A DNA stretch of 64,000 nt from Candidatus Polarisedimenticolaceae bacterium (GTDB lineage Bacteria; Pseudomonadota; Gammaproteobacteria; Chromatiales; Chromatiaceae), in NCBI GenBank assembly GCA_021647945.1, contig JAKITT010000002.1, forward strand, positions 1 to 64,000, in the 5' to 3' direction. Position 1 is the stretch's first letter; the number at the start of each line of letters is the position of its first letter. Position numbers and translations under genes: made by a program. The notes below the pieces were generated by a model. That model did no database searches and was not told the DNA's origin. It was given only the letters and a program-made list of their open reading frames with translations. Shown piece by piece: positions 1-10,435 of this stretch.

Positions 1-1
1 T

Positions 2-109
2 GAGCGTGTCACCAAAAACCTGAAGAAGAGAGCGGCTTCTTTGGGATTTGATCTGGTGCCAAGTGCAGAAAATGAGACTATTTCAAATGCTGTTTTATCA
101 ACAACTTAG
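2..109 (+). CDS. 3' end of an unidentified gene, possibly a transposase
   Basis: An open frame enters from the left edge and stops at TAG 107-109, giving the last 35 residues of a protein. The tail is basic and then leucine-rich, with a stretch reading KNLKKRAASLGFDLVP. Similar basic 'RAxxLGFxLVP' endings occur in several insertion-sequence transposases, so a transposase is possible, but 35 residues do not allow a family call. The following 130 bases, up to the terminator at 241, hold no further gene that I can see. Confidence 0.35.
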   Translation, partial: ERVTKNLKKRAASLGFDLVPSAENETISNAVLSTT

Positions 110-240
110 GTTTATGTTACTCAAGAGGTACAAATCTCAGTCATTCAAATGATTCACTGCTCCTACAGACTCTTTACACAGACATGCTGAGCTTTGCACC
201 TAATCACCTAGCTATTTAAGCAGACTCTTTTCAGACACAA

Positions 241-268
241 AAAAACGGAAGCCGAGGCTTCCGTTTTT
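241..268. terminator. bidirectional terminator between ssb and the upstream gene
   Basis: A 7-bp GC-rich stem (246-252 with 257-263) closes a CGAG tetraloop. It is flanked by AAAAA on the left and TTTTT on the right, so it can end transcription from both directions. It lies 23 bases past the ssb stop codon on the minus strand. Confidence 0.8.
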
Positions 269-291
269 AGTTTTACTAGATGAGTGTTCCG

Positions 292-753
292 CTAGAACGG
301 AATATCATCATCAAAATCGTTATCTGGAAAGGGCGCTGCGGCCGGAGCCTGCTGCTGTTGCTGCTGCTGGGGGCGCGACTGCTGCTGTGGTGCATCAAAC
401 GGAGCACTACCACCGCCTCGGCTATCCAGCATCTGCATCTCACTGCCAACAATCTCAGTGGTGTAACGATCCTGGCCATCTTGCCCCTGCCACTTGCGGG
501 TACGCAGGCTGCCTTCGACATAGACTTTGGAACCCTTCTTCAAGTATTCGCCAGCAATCTCACCCAGCTTATTGAAGAAGACCACACGATGCCATTCGGT
601 GCGCTCCTGCTTATCTCCGGTGTTTTTATCTTTCCAAGACTCACTGGTTGCGATGGTAACGTTGGTCACGGCACCCCCTGATGGCATGTAACGTGTCTCA
701 GGATCTTTACCTACATTGCCAATCAAAATAACCTTATTGATGCCTCTTGCCAT
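292..753 (-). CDS. ssb: single-stranded DNA-binding protein
   Basis: Encodes a 153-residue SSB, which coats single-stranded DNA as a tetramer in replication, repair and recombination. Residues 1 to about 110 form the OB fold, starting [20 protein letters not shown] Gln/Ala/Pro-rich flexible linker follows, and the extreme C-terminus is the acidic tip DDDIPF that recruits partner proteins. The length is slightly below E. coli SSB (178) because the linker is short. The start has a strong purine-rich ribosome site (GGGGGAG) directly upstream. Proximity to uvrA, separated by a transporter gene, is a familiar gammaproteobacterial arrangement. A bidirectional terminator follows. Confidence 0.97.
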   Translation of the reverse strand: MARGINKVILIGNVGKDPETRYMPSGGAVTNVTIATSESWKDKNTGDKQERTEWHRVVFFNKLGEIAGEYLKKGSKVYVEGSLRTRKWQGQDGQDRYTTEIVGSEMQMLDSRGGGSAPFDAPQQQSRPQQQQQQQAPAAAPFPDNDFDDDIPF

Positions 754-807
754 TGCTCCCCCTATCGGTGCGATTGAGCCGTCCTTGAATAAAAGTTGAG
801 TGGTAGT

Positions 808-2193
808 CTACGCGTTATGTACCGCAAAATCATCCAGCGCAGCCCGATCCAATATCTTAGAATCGACCTTGAGGTAGGCGATGCCATCTTCTGCAATCAC
901 CACAGCCTCTTCAACGCCAGGCAAGGCCAGCAACTGTTCAACCAATTGCGCAGCCTCTGATTCATCAACCTCTCCCACGCGAAGCAGCGAGTTGCTCAAA
1001 TGTGACGGTTTGGCCATGCCCCATGCAGAGATCAGCCAGAGCAGAACACCCATCGCTGAGACCAGAAAAACAGCCTCCAGCCCTAATGCACTATGCACCC
1101 AACCACCCACGATGCCACCTAAAAAGGCACCAATAAACTGTGAGCTGGTGTAGACGCCCATCGCCGTGCCTTTACTCTCGGCGGGGGCTATTTTAGAGAT
1201 CAGTGAGGGCAGCGAGGCCTCAAGCAGATTGAACGCGGTAAAAAATAGAAACAGCCCACCAATCAAACCATAGAGTGAATCTGCGCCAAAGTAGAGCAAA
1301 AATAGCGACAGTGCCAAAACGCTAATCGCGCCCAGAAAGATCGGTTTCATCTTGCGTCGTTTCTCAGCAATGATGATGAAAGGAACCATCGCTCCCATCG
1401 CCAACACCATCACCGGCAGGTAGACATGCCAATGATCTGCGACCTCTAACCCCTGGTCACGTAGCGCCAATGGGAAACTGAGGAAAAGTGCCGTCAGCAC
1501 CATATGTAGAATCAGAATACCGAAATCAAGACGCAGCAGGTTGGGGTTGCTGAGTACACTACTAAACTGAGCGGGAACGGGCTCGGTATCACGATGAAAG
1601 TGGCTATCTTTGGGGGTCGGCACGATGAAGATGACAACCAACACGCCGCCAATGGCCAGCACAGCAGTGAACCAAAATATGCCGGGCACACCCACCACGC
1701 TGTTGAGCAGCGGCCCAAGAATCAATGAGACGGTAAACGCCATACCGATGCTAATGCCGATGGTCGCCATCATTTTGGTACGGTGCTCCTCTCGGCTAAG
1801 GTCAGCCGCGAGCGCCATAATCGCCGCCGCAATGGCACCACTGCCCTGTAGCAGACGACCCGCAATAATGCCCCAAATGGTATCTGCATTCGCCGCGACA
1901 ACACTGCCGGCGGCAAAGATCAACAGCCCCATAATAATGACTGGCTTGCGGCCAATGCGGTCAGAGAGCATGCCAAAGGGGATCTGTAGTATCGCCTGAG
2001 TGAGGCCGTAGGCACCAATAGCCGCACCAATCAGTAGTGGAGTCACTCCTTCCAGATCTTCTGCATAGAGGGCAAAGACCGGCAGGATCAAAAATAGCCC
2101 CAACATGCGTAGACAAAAAATTGCTGCGAGAGAGAGAGAAGCCTTGCGCTCTTCCGTCGACATTCCATGCTGATTATCTTTATTTTGGTCCAT
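808..2193 (-). CDS. yajR: YajR-like major facilitator transporter with C-terminal YAM domain
   Basis: A 461-residue MFS permease with about twelve hydrophobic segments and the motif A loop GMLSDRIGRKPVI between helices 2 and 3. It resembles E. coli YajR along its length (LRMLG near the start, LQGSGAIAAA, KGTAMGVY-SQF). The last 65 residues form a soluble ferredoxin-like segment (LPGVEEAVVIAEDGIAYLKVDS) equivalent to the YAM domain. Its substrate is unknown; YajR is treated as a proton-driven drug-efflux-type carrier. I chose ATG at 2193; an in-frame TTG at 2217 would add eight residues, and a later Met at 2163 is possible. None has a strong ribosome site. It lies 54 bases upstream of ssb on the same strand, so co-transcription is plausible. 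Confidence 0.88.
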   Translation of the reverse strand: MDQNKDNQHGMSTEERKASLSLAAIFCLRMLGLFLILPVFALYAEDLEGVTPLLIGAAIGAYGLTQAILQIPFGMLSDRIGRKPVIIMGLLIFAAGSVVAANADTIWGIIAGRLLQGSGAIAAAIMALAADLSREEHRTKMMATIGISIGMAFTVSLILGPLLNSVVGVPGIFWFTAVLAIGGVLVVIFIVPTPKDSHFHRDTEPVPAQFSSVLSNPNLLRLDFGILILHMVLTALFLSFPLALRDQGLEVADHWHVYLPVMVLAMGAMVPFIIIAEKRRKMKPIFLGAISVLALSLFLLYFGADSLYGLIGGLFLFFTAFNLLEASLPSLISKIAPAESKGTAMGVYTSSQFIGAFLGGIVGGWVHSALGLEAVFLVSAMGVLLWLISAWGMAKPSHLSNSLLRVGEVDESEAAQLVEQLLALPGVEEAVVIAEDGIAYLKVDSKILDRAALDDFAVHNA

Positions 2194-2217
2194 GCTAAAA
2201 CTGCTTTTGCCACTCAA

Positions 2218-2369
2218 TTGGAAGACCGCGTATAGTAACAGGTTTGGCCTTCACCGGGCGATAGGCGACCATGTAGGCATCCATGTGATAAATATGGATT
2301 CATACATGACGAATGGCAACAGCCTCCTCCGGAAGCAGACTCATCAACCTGGGTAGAGCACTAAATTAG
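2218..2369. promoter_or_regulatory. divergent intergenic region between yajR-like gene and uvrA
   Basis: This region must hold promoters for both directions. It contains an imperfect operator-like inverted repeat, ATCCAT (2279-2284) and ATGGAT (2294-2299), nine bases apart. I could not find a CTG-N10-CAG LexA box, although uvrA is SOS-controlled in enterobacteria. The -10/-35 elements are not clear enough to place. Confidence 0.3.
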
Positions 2370-5264
2370 ATGGACACCATCCTGATTCGCGGCGCACGCA
2401 CGCACAATTTAAAGAATATTGACCTGGATCTGCCCAGGGACAAGTTGATTGTTTTTACCGGGCTCTCAGGGTCGGGTAAATCTTCACTCGCCTTCGATAC
2501 CATCTATGCAGAGGGGCAGAGGCGATATGTCGAGTCACTCTCTGCATACGCCCGGCAGTTCCTGTCGATAATGGAGAAGCCGGATGTCGACCATATTGAG
2601 GGGCTATCACCCGCCATCTCAATTGAGCAGAAGACCACCAGCCACAACCCGCGCTCGACGGTCGGCACCATCACCGAGATCTACGACTATCTGCGCCTGC
2701 TCTTTGCCCGCGCCGGTAGTCCACGCTGCCCACATCACGATGAGGTGCTTGAGGCGCAGACGGTCAGCCAGATGGTCGACCAAGTGTTAACCCTGCCGGA
2801 AGGCAGCAAGTTGATGCTGTTGGCACCCGTCATTAGCGAGCGCAAGGGGGAGCATCAAAAACTACTGGCCGAGATGTATGCGCAGGGTTTCATCCGCGCC
2901 CGCATCAATGGTGAGGTGGTGGAGATTGAGCAGGCACCCGAACTGGAGCTACACAAAAAGCACACCATTGAGATCGTGGTTGATCGTTTTAAGGTACGTA
3001 CCACTGAGGGAAGCGCCAACGACAGAAGTGATATGCAGCTGCGTCTAGCGGAGTCATTTGAGACAGCGCTGCGCCTCTCTGATGGGCTCGCCAGAGTTGC
3101 CTGGATCGACGCCAGGGATGGCGAAGGCAGCGCGAAGCAAGAAGCCAGAGCCGATGATGCGGCGAGTGAAGAGCTGATCTTCTCCGCCAACTTTGCCTGC
3201 CCAAAGTGCGGTTACTCTATCGCTGAGTTGGAGCCTCGTCTCTTCTCTTTCAATAACCCTGTCGGCGCCTGCCCAGATTGTGATGGTCTGGGCATCAAAC
3301 AGTATTTTGACCCTAAGCGGGTGGTGGCCCATGCCGAGATGAGCCTCGCAGCCGGTGCCGTACGCGGTTGGGATCGGCGGAATGCCTACTATTTCCAGCT
3401 GATAAAATCACTCGGTAACCACTATAAGTTTGATGTCGAGACACCCTTCGAGACGCTGCCCAAGAAGATCAAACAGATCATTCTCTACGGCAGTGGCGAG
3501 GTGTCGATCAAGTTCAACTATTTTGGCGACCGTGGCCGCAGCACCACCAAGACGCACCCGTTTGAGGGCATCATCTGCAACATGGAGCGGCGCTATCACG
3601 AGACCGAGTCCAATGCGGTGCGTGAAGAGCTGGCCCGTTTCATCTCCACCCACTCCTGTCCAAAATGTAGCGGCACCCGCCTCAATGAGGCGGCGCGCCA
3701 TGTCTTTATCGCCAGCTACAATCTGCCGCAGATCACAGCACTTCCAATTGGTCGCTCATTCGATTTCTTTAAACAGCTCTCACTGCCTGGGAAACAGGGC
3801 AAGATCGCCGACAAGGTGGTCAAAGAGGTGGTGCAACGTTTAGAGTTCTTGGTCAATGTGGGCCTCGATTACCTCACGCTTGATCGCAGTGCGGAGACCC
3901 TTTCCGGTGGTGAAGCTCAACGCATTCGACTGGCCAGCCAGATCGGCGCAGGGCTGGTCGGCGTGATGTATGTGTTAGATGAGCCCTCCATTGGGCTGCA
4001 TCAACGTGACAACACCCGGTTGCTCAGCACCCTCACCTATCTGCGAGATCTGGGCAATACGGTGATTGTGGTGGAGCATGATGAAGAGGCGATTATGATG
4101 GCCGATCATGTGGTCGATATCGGCCCAGGTGCCGGTGAACATGGCGGCCAGATTATCGCCACCGGAACCGCCCAACAGATCATGGCCAACCCCAACTCAT
4201 TAACCGGGCGCTATCTATCGGGCGAACTGACCATCCGCGCCCCTGAACAGCGTCATCCAATCGACCCTGATCATATGCTCCACCTCAAGGGAGTGACTGG
4301 CAACAACCTAAAATCGGTCGATCTTGTGCTGCCATTAGGTTGCTTGACCTGCATCACAGGTGTCTCAGGCTCCGGCAAATCAACCCTAATCAACGACACG
4401 CTCTACCCCATTACCGCCAACGAACTGAACGGCGCAAACAGAGAGCCATTACCTTACAACAGTATCAAAGGGTTAGATCTGCTCGATAAAGTGGTCGATA
4501 TCGACCAGAGCCCCATCGGCCGTACACCCCGATCAAACCCCGCCACATACACCGGTCTCTTCACGCCGATTCGTGAACTTTTTGCCGCCACCCATGAGGC
4601 GCGTTCACGTGGTTACACGCCGGGACGCTTCAGCTTTAACGTCAAGGGTGGCCGCTGTGAGGCGTGTCGTGGCGATGGAGTCATCAAAGTCGAGATGCAC
4701 TTTCTACCCGATATCTATGTCGAGTGTGATGTCTGCAAAGGACGGCGCTACAACCGTGAAACACTGGAGGTGCGTTACAAAGGAAAGACCATCGATGAGG
4801 TGCTGGCAATGACAGTGGAAGAGGCTGAACCCTTCTTCGATGCGGTGCCTGCTTTGAGGCGCAAGTTGAAGACACTGATGGATGTTGGCCTCGCCTATAT
4901 CAAGCTCGGCCAGAATGCGACCACCCTCTCCGGCGGAGAGGCTCAGCGAGTCAAACTATCACGCGAGCTATCAAAGCGTGATACGGGTAAAACGCTCTAC
5001 ATTCTTGATGAGCCAACCACCGGCCTGCATTTCCACGATATAAAGAAGCTATTGGAGGTGCTGTATCGTCTACGCGACCACGGCAACACCGTAGTGGTGA
5101 TTGAGCATAATCTGGATGTGATTAAAACAGCCGACTGGGTTGTCGACCTAGGCCCAGAGGGGGGTGATAAGGGGGGCGAGATCATTGCCACGGGAACACC
5201 CGAGGATATTGCCGATAGTGAACACTCACATACAGGGCACTATCTAAAGAAGAGTTTGAGCTGA
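2370..5264 (+). CDS. uvrA: excinuclease ABC subunit A
   Basis: A 964-residue UvrA, the damage-sensing ATPase of nucleotide excision repair, which loads UvrB on lesions. It has the duplicated ABC layout: Walker [15 protein letters not shown] at residues 31-44, a first zinc module (CPKC ... CPDC), signature [14 protein letters not shown], then a second Walker [10 protein letters not shown], a second zinc module (CEAC ... CDVC) and signature [15 protein letters not shown]. Both Walker B/DEP motifs ([20 protein letters not shown]) are intact. It is about 20 residues longer than E. coli UvrA. The ATG at 2370 gives the standard N-terminus [19 protein letters not shown]. It is transcribed alone and ends at a strong hairpin. 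Confidence 0.98.
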   Translation: MDTILIRGARTHNLKNIDLDLPRDKLIVFTGLSGSGKSSLAFDTIYAEGQRRYVESLSAYARQFLSIMEKPDVDHIEGLSPAISIEQKTTSHNPRSTVGTITEIYDYLRLLFARAGSPRCPHHDEVLEAQTVSQMVDQVLTLPEGSKLMLLAPVISERKGEHQKLLAEMYAQGFIRARINGEVVEIEQAPELELHKKHTIEIVVDRFKVRTTEGSANDRSDMQLRLAESFETALRLSDGLARVAWIDARDGEGSAKQEARADDAASEELIFSANFACPKCGYSIAELEPRLFSFNNPVGACPDCDGLGIKQYFDPKRVVAHAEMSLAAGAVRGWDRRNAYYFQLIKSLGNHYKFDVETPFETLPKKIKQIILYGSGEVSIKFNYFGDRGRSTTKTHPFEGIICNMERRYHETESNAVREELARFISTHSCPKCSGTRLNEAARHVFIASYNLPQITALPIGRSFDFFKQLSLPGKQGKIADKVVKEVVQRLEFLVNVGLDYLTLDRSAETLSGGEAQRIRLASQIGAGLVGVMYVLDEPSIGLHQRDNTRLLSTLTYLRDLGNTVIVVEHDEEAIMMADHVVDIGPGAGEHGGQIIATGTAQQIMANPNSLTGRYLSGELTIRAPEQRHPIDPDHMLHLKGVTGNNLKSVDLVLPLGCLTCITGVSGSGKSTLINDTLYPITANELNGANREPLPYNSIKGLDLLDKVVDIDQSPIGRTPRSNPATYTGLFTPIRELFAATHEARSRGYTPGRFSFNVKGGRCEACRGDGVIKVEMHFLPDIYVECDVCKGRRYNRETLEVRYKGKTIDEVLAMTVEEAEPFFDAVPALRRKLKTLMDVGLAYIKLGQNATTLSGGEAQRVKLSRELSKRDTGKTLYILDEPTTGLHFHDIKKLLEVLYRLRDHGNTVVVIEHNLDVIKTADWVVDLGPEGGDKGGEIIATGTPEDIADSEHSHTGHYLKKSLS

Positions 5265-5272
5265 TCTAAAAC

Positions 5273-5300
5273 GGTCGGGTGGGCTTCTCCCCACCCGACC
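5273..5300. terminator. hairpin terminator between uvrA and the kelch gene
   Basis: An 11-bp perfect GC-rich stem (5273-5283 with 5290-5300) encloses a six-base loop, nine bases past the uvrA stop. The T-rich tract after it is weak on the plus strand, but AAAA at 5268-5271 gives a short U-run on the minus strand. It can therefore serve both converging genes. Confidence 0.7.
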
Positions 5301-5323
5301 TTGGCTCTAGTTGCCCGATATCA

Positions 5324-6760
5324 CTAGTGGGGACTCTCAACTTTTACCGTTTTACCACCAACAACGCGGATCTCACCCACAAACATCACCGCAGGGAAAT
5401 TCTGCTTTAGCTCTTTACTGAAGAAGTTGCGCATCACCACACCATCTGGAAACTGCACACGCGAGCCCTCGACGAAATCAGATGCTGGCCCGGCCAACCA
5501 TGCCGTCAGGCCATCATCACGTTTCACTCCAAGGTAGCTATAGCCTTCGGTTTTAATGTGCCTGACAACAGTCGCTTCATTTGGCAGGATTTTTTGCTGT
5601 GCTGCCTTTGCAGCCATCTCCTGTTCAATAACGGCCGCCTGAGCCGCTGTTGTCAAATAACCGATATCACCCTGCTCATTGAAACCAGCGTAGTAGACTT
5701 GGTTGGTAAAACCGCCAAGACTGGTACCCCCCAAAATGTAGATTTTGTCACCCACCACAATGGCATTAAATCCCTCACGAGTGGCAGGTAGCTTGGTGGT
5801 AGATTCCCAGGATGCGACCCCCCCTTCAGGATTGAGGCGTGCTTTCTCAGAGGTATCAAGATAGGCGGCTCCACTCAACCCGCCCAAGGCATATAGGTAA
5901 TCACCATACTGTGCGGTAGCTAGGCCATAACGCCCCTCTTTCAACGGTGCCGTTTTTGCCCACGGTTGAAGCAACCCTTCATCATCCTCTCGGCTCCATT
6001 CGACCCCGGTAATACCCAGCCCTTTTGCCTTATCATGACCACCAATGGCATAGAGCATCTCTCCCGCGCTTTCAACGCCGTGGATATAGCGCGCCTCATT
6101 CATCTGATCACTCAGCACCAACCACTCACCTAGCGAACCATCTTCGTTCACCTCAACCTGTTCAACGGTATCGAGTAGAATGCCGCCAAACCCACCAAAG
6201 GCATAAAGGTTATTGTTAAGGGCGATGATTCGAGTACAGCGACGCTCAGTATTGAGGCGGCCCTCCTCAAGCGTCCCCGTCCCTAATGTCCCATCAGGGT
6301 TGATCTCTGCACGCTCAACACTGTCGAGCAAAATGCTGCCATTAGGGCCACGTCCACCACCAACAACGTAGACATAGTTACCCTTAACGGCGGCACCAAT
6401 AAAGCCTCGCTCAACATTCAGTGCATTACCCTTTTGCCAAGCTGAGAGTGTGCCATCCTCTTGGATGCGGGCATATTCGGTGCTGGTAGTAAACTCAAAG
6501 TTCTTGCCGCCAACACCGCCAATCATATGAATGACACCATTCACTTCAATCACAGCCGAGCCTGATCGAACCTCTAACATGGATGAGGTCTCCTTCCAGG
6601 CGGATACCCACTTTTTCTGGCTCTCCTGCTTTACATCAGTAACGGTTGTTGTGGCTTTTTCGACAGGGGGTTCTGCGCCTTGGTCTGTTTGGCTGCAACC
6701 GGCAAACAGTATGAGCAGAATCAGAGAGAAGATTAGTCGGCTATAACCTTTGTTATTCAT
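5324..6760 (-). CDS. kelch-repeat lipoprotein of unknown function
   Basis: A 478-residue predicted lipoprotein. The N-terminus has a hydrophobic signal ending in lipobox LFAGC, with the lipidated Cys at residue 22. Residues from about 65 to 350 carry repeated kelch blades: pairs such as IGGVGG, VVGGGRG, FGGFGG, AIGGHD, ALGGLSG and ILGGTS recur about every 50 residues, with 'ARI/AEI/VEV-NEDG-LG-W' linkers between them. This predicts a six- or seven-bladed beta-propeller. The C-terminal 100 residues are not kelch and have no recognisable domain. The ligand or enzyme activity is unknown. It is monocistronic, convergent with uvrA, and probably sits on a membrane facing the periplasm. Confidence 0.75.
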   Translation of the reverse strand: MNNKGYSRLIFSLILLILFAGCSQTDQGAEPPVEKATTTVTDVKQESQKKWVSAWKETSSMLEVRSGSAVIEVNGVIHMIGGVGGKNFEFTTSTEYARIQEDGTLSAWQKGNALNVERGFIGAAVKGNYVYVVGGGRGPNGSILLDSVERAEINPDGTLGTGTLEEGRLNTERRCTRIIALNNNLYAFGGFGGILLDTVEQVEVNEDGSLGEWLVLSDQMNEARYIHGVESAGEMLYAIGGHDKAKGLGITGVEWSREDDEGLLQPWAKTAPLKEGRYGLATAQYGDYLYALGGLSGAAYLDTSEKARLNPEGGVASWESTTKLPATREGFNAIVVGDKIYILGGTSLGGFTNQVYYAGFNEQGDIGYLTTAAQAAVIEQEMAAKAAQQKILPNEATVVRHIKTEGYSYLGVKRDDGLTAWLAGPASDFVEGSRVQFPDGVVMRNFFSKELKQNFPAVMFVGEIRVVGGKTVKVESPH

Positions 6761-6854
6761 AATCGGGGTTCTTTTTTAAGTGGTTAGCGAACAAGAAATT
6801 ATAAAGGAAAGCAGTCGCTGACGAACGGTAATATTTCTAATTATGCCGCATCGT

Positions 6855-7361
6855 TCAAACGAATCTTGTTAGCACTTCACACCATACAAGGTACTTCTGT
6901 TCTCTGTTCAGAGCCGCCATCGCTGGGCTGGTGGAGGGGAGACGTATCAACTCAAGACGACGACTTTCAACTGAAAGCGTTGGTAAAACGCGCTTTCGAT
7001 ACTCCTGCTCCGCCTTAGCTCCGTTGAAAAGCACCGCCACTAGGTTTTTGTGTAACCGAAAAAATACCTCAAACTCATTGACCACAATTGTCTTGTTATC
7101 AATATTTGAATCAAGACTGCCCGGCCGTTCACAGCGCTGCATAACATCCCAAAGTGCAATGCCATAGTGCTGAGAAAGTTCAATCTTTTGTTGATATGTT
7201 AAAGATTCAGATCGGTTGAAGTGACGTTGTAAAATATACCAAAAGGCATTCCTTGGATGGGCATAGTACTGCTGCTGCCTGAGAGACTCATCACCAGGCA
7301 TTGAGCCAAGTATCACGATCTTGGCATCGGCCATAGCTACAGAGGAAAAGCTCTCTTTCAT
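6855..7361 (-). CDS. DNA-deoxyinosine glycosylase (Mug/UDG superfamily)
   Basis: A 168-residue protein of the uracil-DNA glycosylase superfamily, hypoxanthine/deoxyinosine-DNA glycosylase group (family 6). It would remove deaminated bases, mainly hypoxanthine, in base excision repair. Visible marks are the motif 1 region VILGSMPGDESLRQQQYYAH, then PRNAFWYIL, the helix GIALWDVMQRCERPGSLDSNI, and the C-terminal LPSTSPAM loop. The length fits the family. I kept the ATG at 7361 because residues before MADAKIVILGSMPG align with the usual SFxPVAD start. It begins 18 bases after the SAM hydrolase-like gene ends, on the same strand, so the two are likely co-transcribed. Confidence 0.85.
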   Translation of the reverse strand: MKESFSSVAMADAKIVILGSMPGDESLRQQQYYAHPRNAFWYILQRHFNRSESLTYQQKIELSQHYGIALWDVMQRCERPGSLDSNIDNKTIVVNEFEVFFRLHKNLVAVLFNGAKAEQEYRKRVLPTLSVESRRLELIRLPSTSPAMAALNREQKYLVWCEVLTRFV

Positions 7362-7379
7362 TAGCTAGCATGAAGCCAA

Positions 7380-8153
7380 TTAGCGGGGAGTCACGCTAGA
7401 GTGAGGTTCAGCATCGCTGATATCGTCACCAATGGAGAGCCCTAACAACTGGTCCGCACGCGTCATGTTTGCGGCAAATTCAACCAAGCCGAGAGAGTTC
7501 CGGTACCAGAAGGGCGTCCCAGCTGGCACATCACTAAAGGTAGTCGCACTGCTCAACAGGTGTTTGCCTAATCTAAACTGGTGCGATGACGAGAGCGACT
7601 CAGCGCGCATGCCTGTCATCAGATTGCCGTAATGGTCACAGTAGATGATTTTTGAGAGATCATCTTCCCAATCGAGGCCAATGATATCTTGGCCATCAAT
7701 AGGCTGCGCCGCTGGAATATCCTCTGCCATTATCTGCAAAGCAATCGGGGCAAAAACATCGCGCGCATGAAATGTGGCACAACTCTCTTCAGGTGTCTCG
7801 ATAGACCACCAACGCGTCTTGCTGGCCCGCTTAGCAACCCTCGATAGCAAGCCGTTATCTGGCCCAATGAACCATTGACCATCCGCTTTCAGCACGAGCG
7901 CACGACGCTGACTACCAACCCCCGGGTCAACAACGCAGATAAAGAGCCATGAATCGGCAACATGACGCACCAACGCTGAGATCATGTAGGCCGATAGATC
8001 GGGTCGAAATGGTGGCAAGTCGGAAATGAGATCAATAATCGGGGTAAAGCGGTTTAGATAGTGCTCTCTGAGAGCGATCTGCATCTGCCCCATATAGGGT
8101 GAGTTCGCACCAAAATCGGTGAGGAGGGCTATTCCAGGTTCACTGACAGTCAT
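7380..8153 (-). CDS. SAM hydrolase / SAM hydroxide adenosyltransferase family protein
   Basis: A 257-residue member of the former DUF62 family, which includes SAM hydroxide adenosyltransferases (adenosine plus methionine from S-adenosylmethionine) and the actinobacterial fluorinases and chlorinases. Visible motifs are IALLTDFGANSPYMGQM at the N-terminus, FICVVDPGVGSQRRALV around residue 90 and WFIGPDNGLLS about residue 115, which form the SAM site in this fold. A C-terminal beta-barrel-like half follows, with YCDHYGNLMTGM. Hydrolase rather than halogenase chemistry is expected because halogenating members are rare, but I did not verify the halide-loop residues. It is first in a probable two-gene operon with the DNA glycosylase. 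Confidence 0.85.
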   Translation of the reverse strand: MTVSEPGIALLTDFGANSPYMGQMQIALREHYLNRFTPIIDLISDLPPFRPDLSAYMISALVRHVADSWLFICVVDPGVGSQRRALVLKADGQWFIGPDNGLLSRVAKRASKTRWWSIETPEESCATFHARDVFAPIALQIMAEDIPAAQPIDGQDIIGLDWEDDLSKIIYCDHYGNLMTGMRAESLSSSHQFRLGKHLLSSATTFSDVPAGTPFWYRNSLGLVEFAANMTRADQLLGLSIGDDISDAEPHSSVTPR

Positions 8154-8303
8154 TCAAACCACCTTCCAGATGCACACATTAATAGTTGTTAGGGCAAACT
8201 AGGGGGAATCAAATTTTGAGGTTAGCATTAAGTTCTATTTTCGCAGCTTATTACGATCTGTCGCTGCTCAACCGCGACAGCTTTGGCCTCATAAAAATAG
8301 GAC

Positions 8304-8329
8304 AAAAAAAAGCCGGGATAAACCCGGCT
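8304..8329 (-). terminator. terminator of the ribosomal protein super-operon
   Basis: A 7-bp stem AGCCGGG/CCCGGCT (8311-8317 with 8323-8329) with an ATAAA loop is followed on the minus strand by a seven-U run (8304-8310). It starts five bases after the rplQ stop codon. Confidence 0.9.
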
Positions 8330-8333
8330 AATT

Positions 8334-8732
8334 TTATTCTTCGATCGCTGTAGTCTCTTCAGCATCTTCTGGAATAGGTCGATCAACCAACTCGACATAT
8401 GCCATAGGGGCTTTATCACCTTCACGGTAACCACATTTCAGAATGCGGATATAACCACCTGGACGCTCTTTGTAACGTGGGCCAAGCTCAGTAAACAGTT
8501 TGTTTACAATTCCATTATCACGTAGACGTGAGAATGCAAGACGACGTTTTGCAACATTATCAACTTTTGACAGTGTGATAAGTGGCTCTGCAACACCACG
8601 CAGCTCTTTTGCTTTAGGCAAAGTTGTCTTGATTAGCTCATGCTGAAACAGCGAAACCGCCATATTACGGAACATGGCTTTACGGTGACTGCTATTACGG
8701 TTCAGCTGCCGTCCTGATTTGCGGTGACGCAT
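8334..8732 (-). CDS. rplQ: 50S ribosomal protein L17
   Basis: A 132-residue L17 of the large-subunit exit-tunnel rim, beginning [20 protein letters not shown], the family signature. The core carries [25 protein letters not shown] and the C-terminal acidic extension [13 protein letters not shown]. coli L17 is 127 residues. It is the last gene of the alpha operon, 48 bases after rpoA, and is followed at once by the terminator. Confidence 0.97.
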   Translation of the reverse strand: MRHRKSGRQLNRNSSHRKAMFRNMAVSLFQHELIKTTLPKAKELRGVAEPLITLSKVDNVAKRRLAFSRLRDNGIVNKLFTELGPRYKERPGGYIRILKCGYREGDKAPMAYVELVDRPIPEDAEETTAIEE

Positions 8733-8780
8733 GAATCGACTTCCTTAAAACTAGTTTAAATAGATTTGGTTAATTGACGC

Positions 8781-9779
8781 TTACAGCTGCGTCAGTTCTT
8801 CAAGATTTTCCGGTGGCCAGTTCTCTAATCTCATTCCGAGAGAGAGACCACGAGTAGCCAGCACGTCTTTGATTTCTGTGAGTGACTTCTTACCCAGATT
8901 TGGCGTTTTCAACAGCTCAACTTCTGTACGCTGAATCAGATCACCTATCAGGAAGATATTCTCAGCTTTAAGACAGTTTGCTGAGCGCACGGTCAGCTCA
9001 AGATCATCCACTGGACGCAGCAGGATAGGATCAAACGCTGGCTCTTCAGACTCAGGAGCAACAACAGCCTCGTCAGCTTCAAGATCAACGAACACAGTCA
9101 GCTGTTCACGAAGAATGCTAGCCGCTCTGCGAATAGCCTCTTCAGGATCGATTGTTCCGTTTGTCTCAAGCTCAATAATCAGTTTATCAAGATCGGTACG
9201 TTGTTCTACACGCGCAGATTCAACAGAGTATGAGACGTTTAGGACAGGGCTATAAGATGCGTCAAGCTGAAGCATTCCGATAGGCCGATCTTCTCCTGAC
9301 TCATTTTTGCGAACAACTGCTGACTGATAGCCACGACCACGCTGGATCTTAAGAGAGAGATTGATATCACCCTCTTTAGTCAGGTTGGCAATCACATGTT
9401 GAGGGTTTGCAATCTCAACATCATGGTCGAGAATAATATCACCCGCATATACTGGACCAGGCCCTTTCTTATTGAGAGAGAGGGTCGCAGTGTCACGCGA
9501 ATGCATGTTGATCGCTACTTCTTTGAGATTGAGAAGTATGTCTAGTACGTCTTCATGTACACCATCAATAGTAGTGTATTCATGAAGGACACCATCAATC
9601 TCAGCTTCAACGATGGCACAACCAGGCATTGAAGATAGAAGTATGCGTCGCAGTGCATTACCGAGTGTATGCCCAAAGCCACGCTCTAGTGGTTCAAGCG
9701 TTACTTTTGCTACTAAGTCGGAAACATTCTGGACATTAACAATCCGAGGTTTCAGAAACTCATTTACGGCTTCAGGCAT
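8781..9779 (-). CDS. rpoA: RNA polymerase alpha subunit
   Basis: A 332-residue alpha subunit. Residues 1-235 form the assembly domain, with [21 protein letters not shown] at about 30-50, and the C-terminal domain ([22 protein letters not shown], then [16 protein letters not shown]) contacts UP elements and activators. Length and both domains are standard. It lies between rpsD and rplQ in the alpha operon; transcript levels should follow the ribosomal genes. Confidence 0.98.
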   Translation of the reverse strand: MPEAVNEFLKPRIVNVQNVSDLVAKVTLEPLERGFGHTLGNALRRILLSSMPGCAIVEAEIDGVLHEYTTIDGVHEDVLDILLNLKEVAINMHSRDTATLSLNKKGPGPVYAGDIILDHDVEIANPQHVIANLTKEGDINLSLKIQRGRGYQSAVVRKNESGEDRPIGMLQLDASYSPVLNVSYSVESARVEQRTDLDKLIIELETNGTIDPEEAIRRAASILREQLTVFVDLEADEAVVAPESEEPAFDPILLRPVDDLELTVRSANCLKAENIFLIGDLIQRTEVELLKTPNLGKKSLTEIKDVLATRGLSLGMRLENWPPENLEELTQL

Positions 9780-9798
9780 GGGTTATCCTCTTCCTGGA

Positions 9799-10419
9799 TT
9801 ACTTAGAATAGAGCTCTACGACCAGCTGCTCATTGATCTCAGCAGGGAGATCAGCACGGTCGGGGATGCGTTTAAATTGGCCAGTCATCGCTTTAGTATC
9901 TACAACCACCCAATCAGAGAAACCATACTGCTCTGCGAGTGCAAGCGAACCTTGGATACGTATCTGCTTTTTAGCTTTTTCACGAATGCTGATTTCATCT
10001 TCAGGTTTGACCTGATATGAAGCAACATTAACGATAGTTCCATTCACGACAATCGATTTATGTGACACCAATTGGCGAGCTTCTGCACGTGTGCAGCCAA
10101 AACCCATACGATACACAACATTATCAAGACGACACTCAAGCAACTTCAGGAGGTTTTCACCTGTTGCGCCTTTAGTTTGAGCGGCTTTTTTATAGTAGTT
10201 ATGGAACTGTTTTTCCATCACACCATAAATACGGCGTACCTTCTGCTTTTCACGCAGCTGTAGGCCGTAATCTGAGATACGACGGCGACGTTCGACGGTC
10301 TGCCCTGGTACCTTATCCATATTACATTTAGTGTCGATTGAGCGAACGCGGCTCTTCAGGAACAGGTCAGTTCCTTCACGACGACTTAGTTTACATTTTG
10401 GACCAATATATCTTGCCAT
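9799..10419 (-). CDS. rpsD: 30S ribosomal protein S4
   Basis: A 206-residue S4, primary binder of the 16S rRNA 5' domain. It starts [20 protein letters not shown], has the S4 RNA-binding motif [34 protein letters not shown] in its middle, and ends VVELYSK. In E. coli S4 represses the alpha operon through a leader pseudoknot before rpsM; I could not confirm that structure by eye here. Confidence 0.98.
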   Translation of the reverse strand: MARYIGPKCKLSRREGTDLFLKSRVRSIDTKCNMDKVPGQTVERRRRISDYGLQLREKQKVRRIYGVMEKQFHNYYKKAAQTKGATGENLLKLLECRLDNVVYRMGFGCTRAEARQLVSHKSIVVNGTIVNVASYQVKPEDEISIREKAKKQIRIQGSLALAEQYGFSDWVVVDTKAMTGQFKRIPDRADLPAEINEQLVVELYSK

Positions 10420-10435
10420 GTGACTAACTCCAGAA

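Noticed and set aside
280-681. Long plus-strand open frame opposite ssb
   Set aside because: It lies wholly antisense to ssb, has no homology by eye and arises from the repetitive Gln/Ala codons of the linker.
2218-2369. SOS box before uvrA
   Set aside because: No CTG-N10-CAG palindrome found; the ATCCAT/ATGGAT repeat is a different motif.
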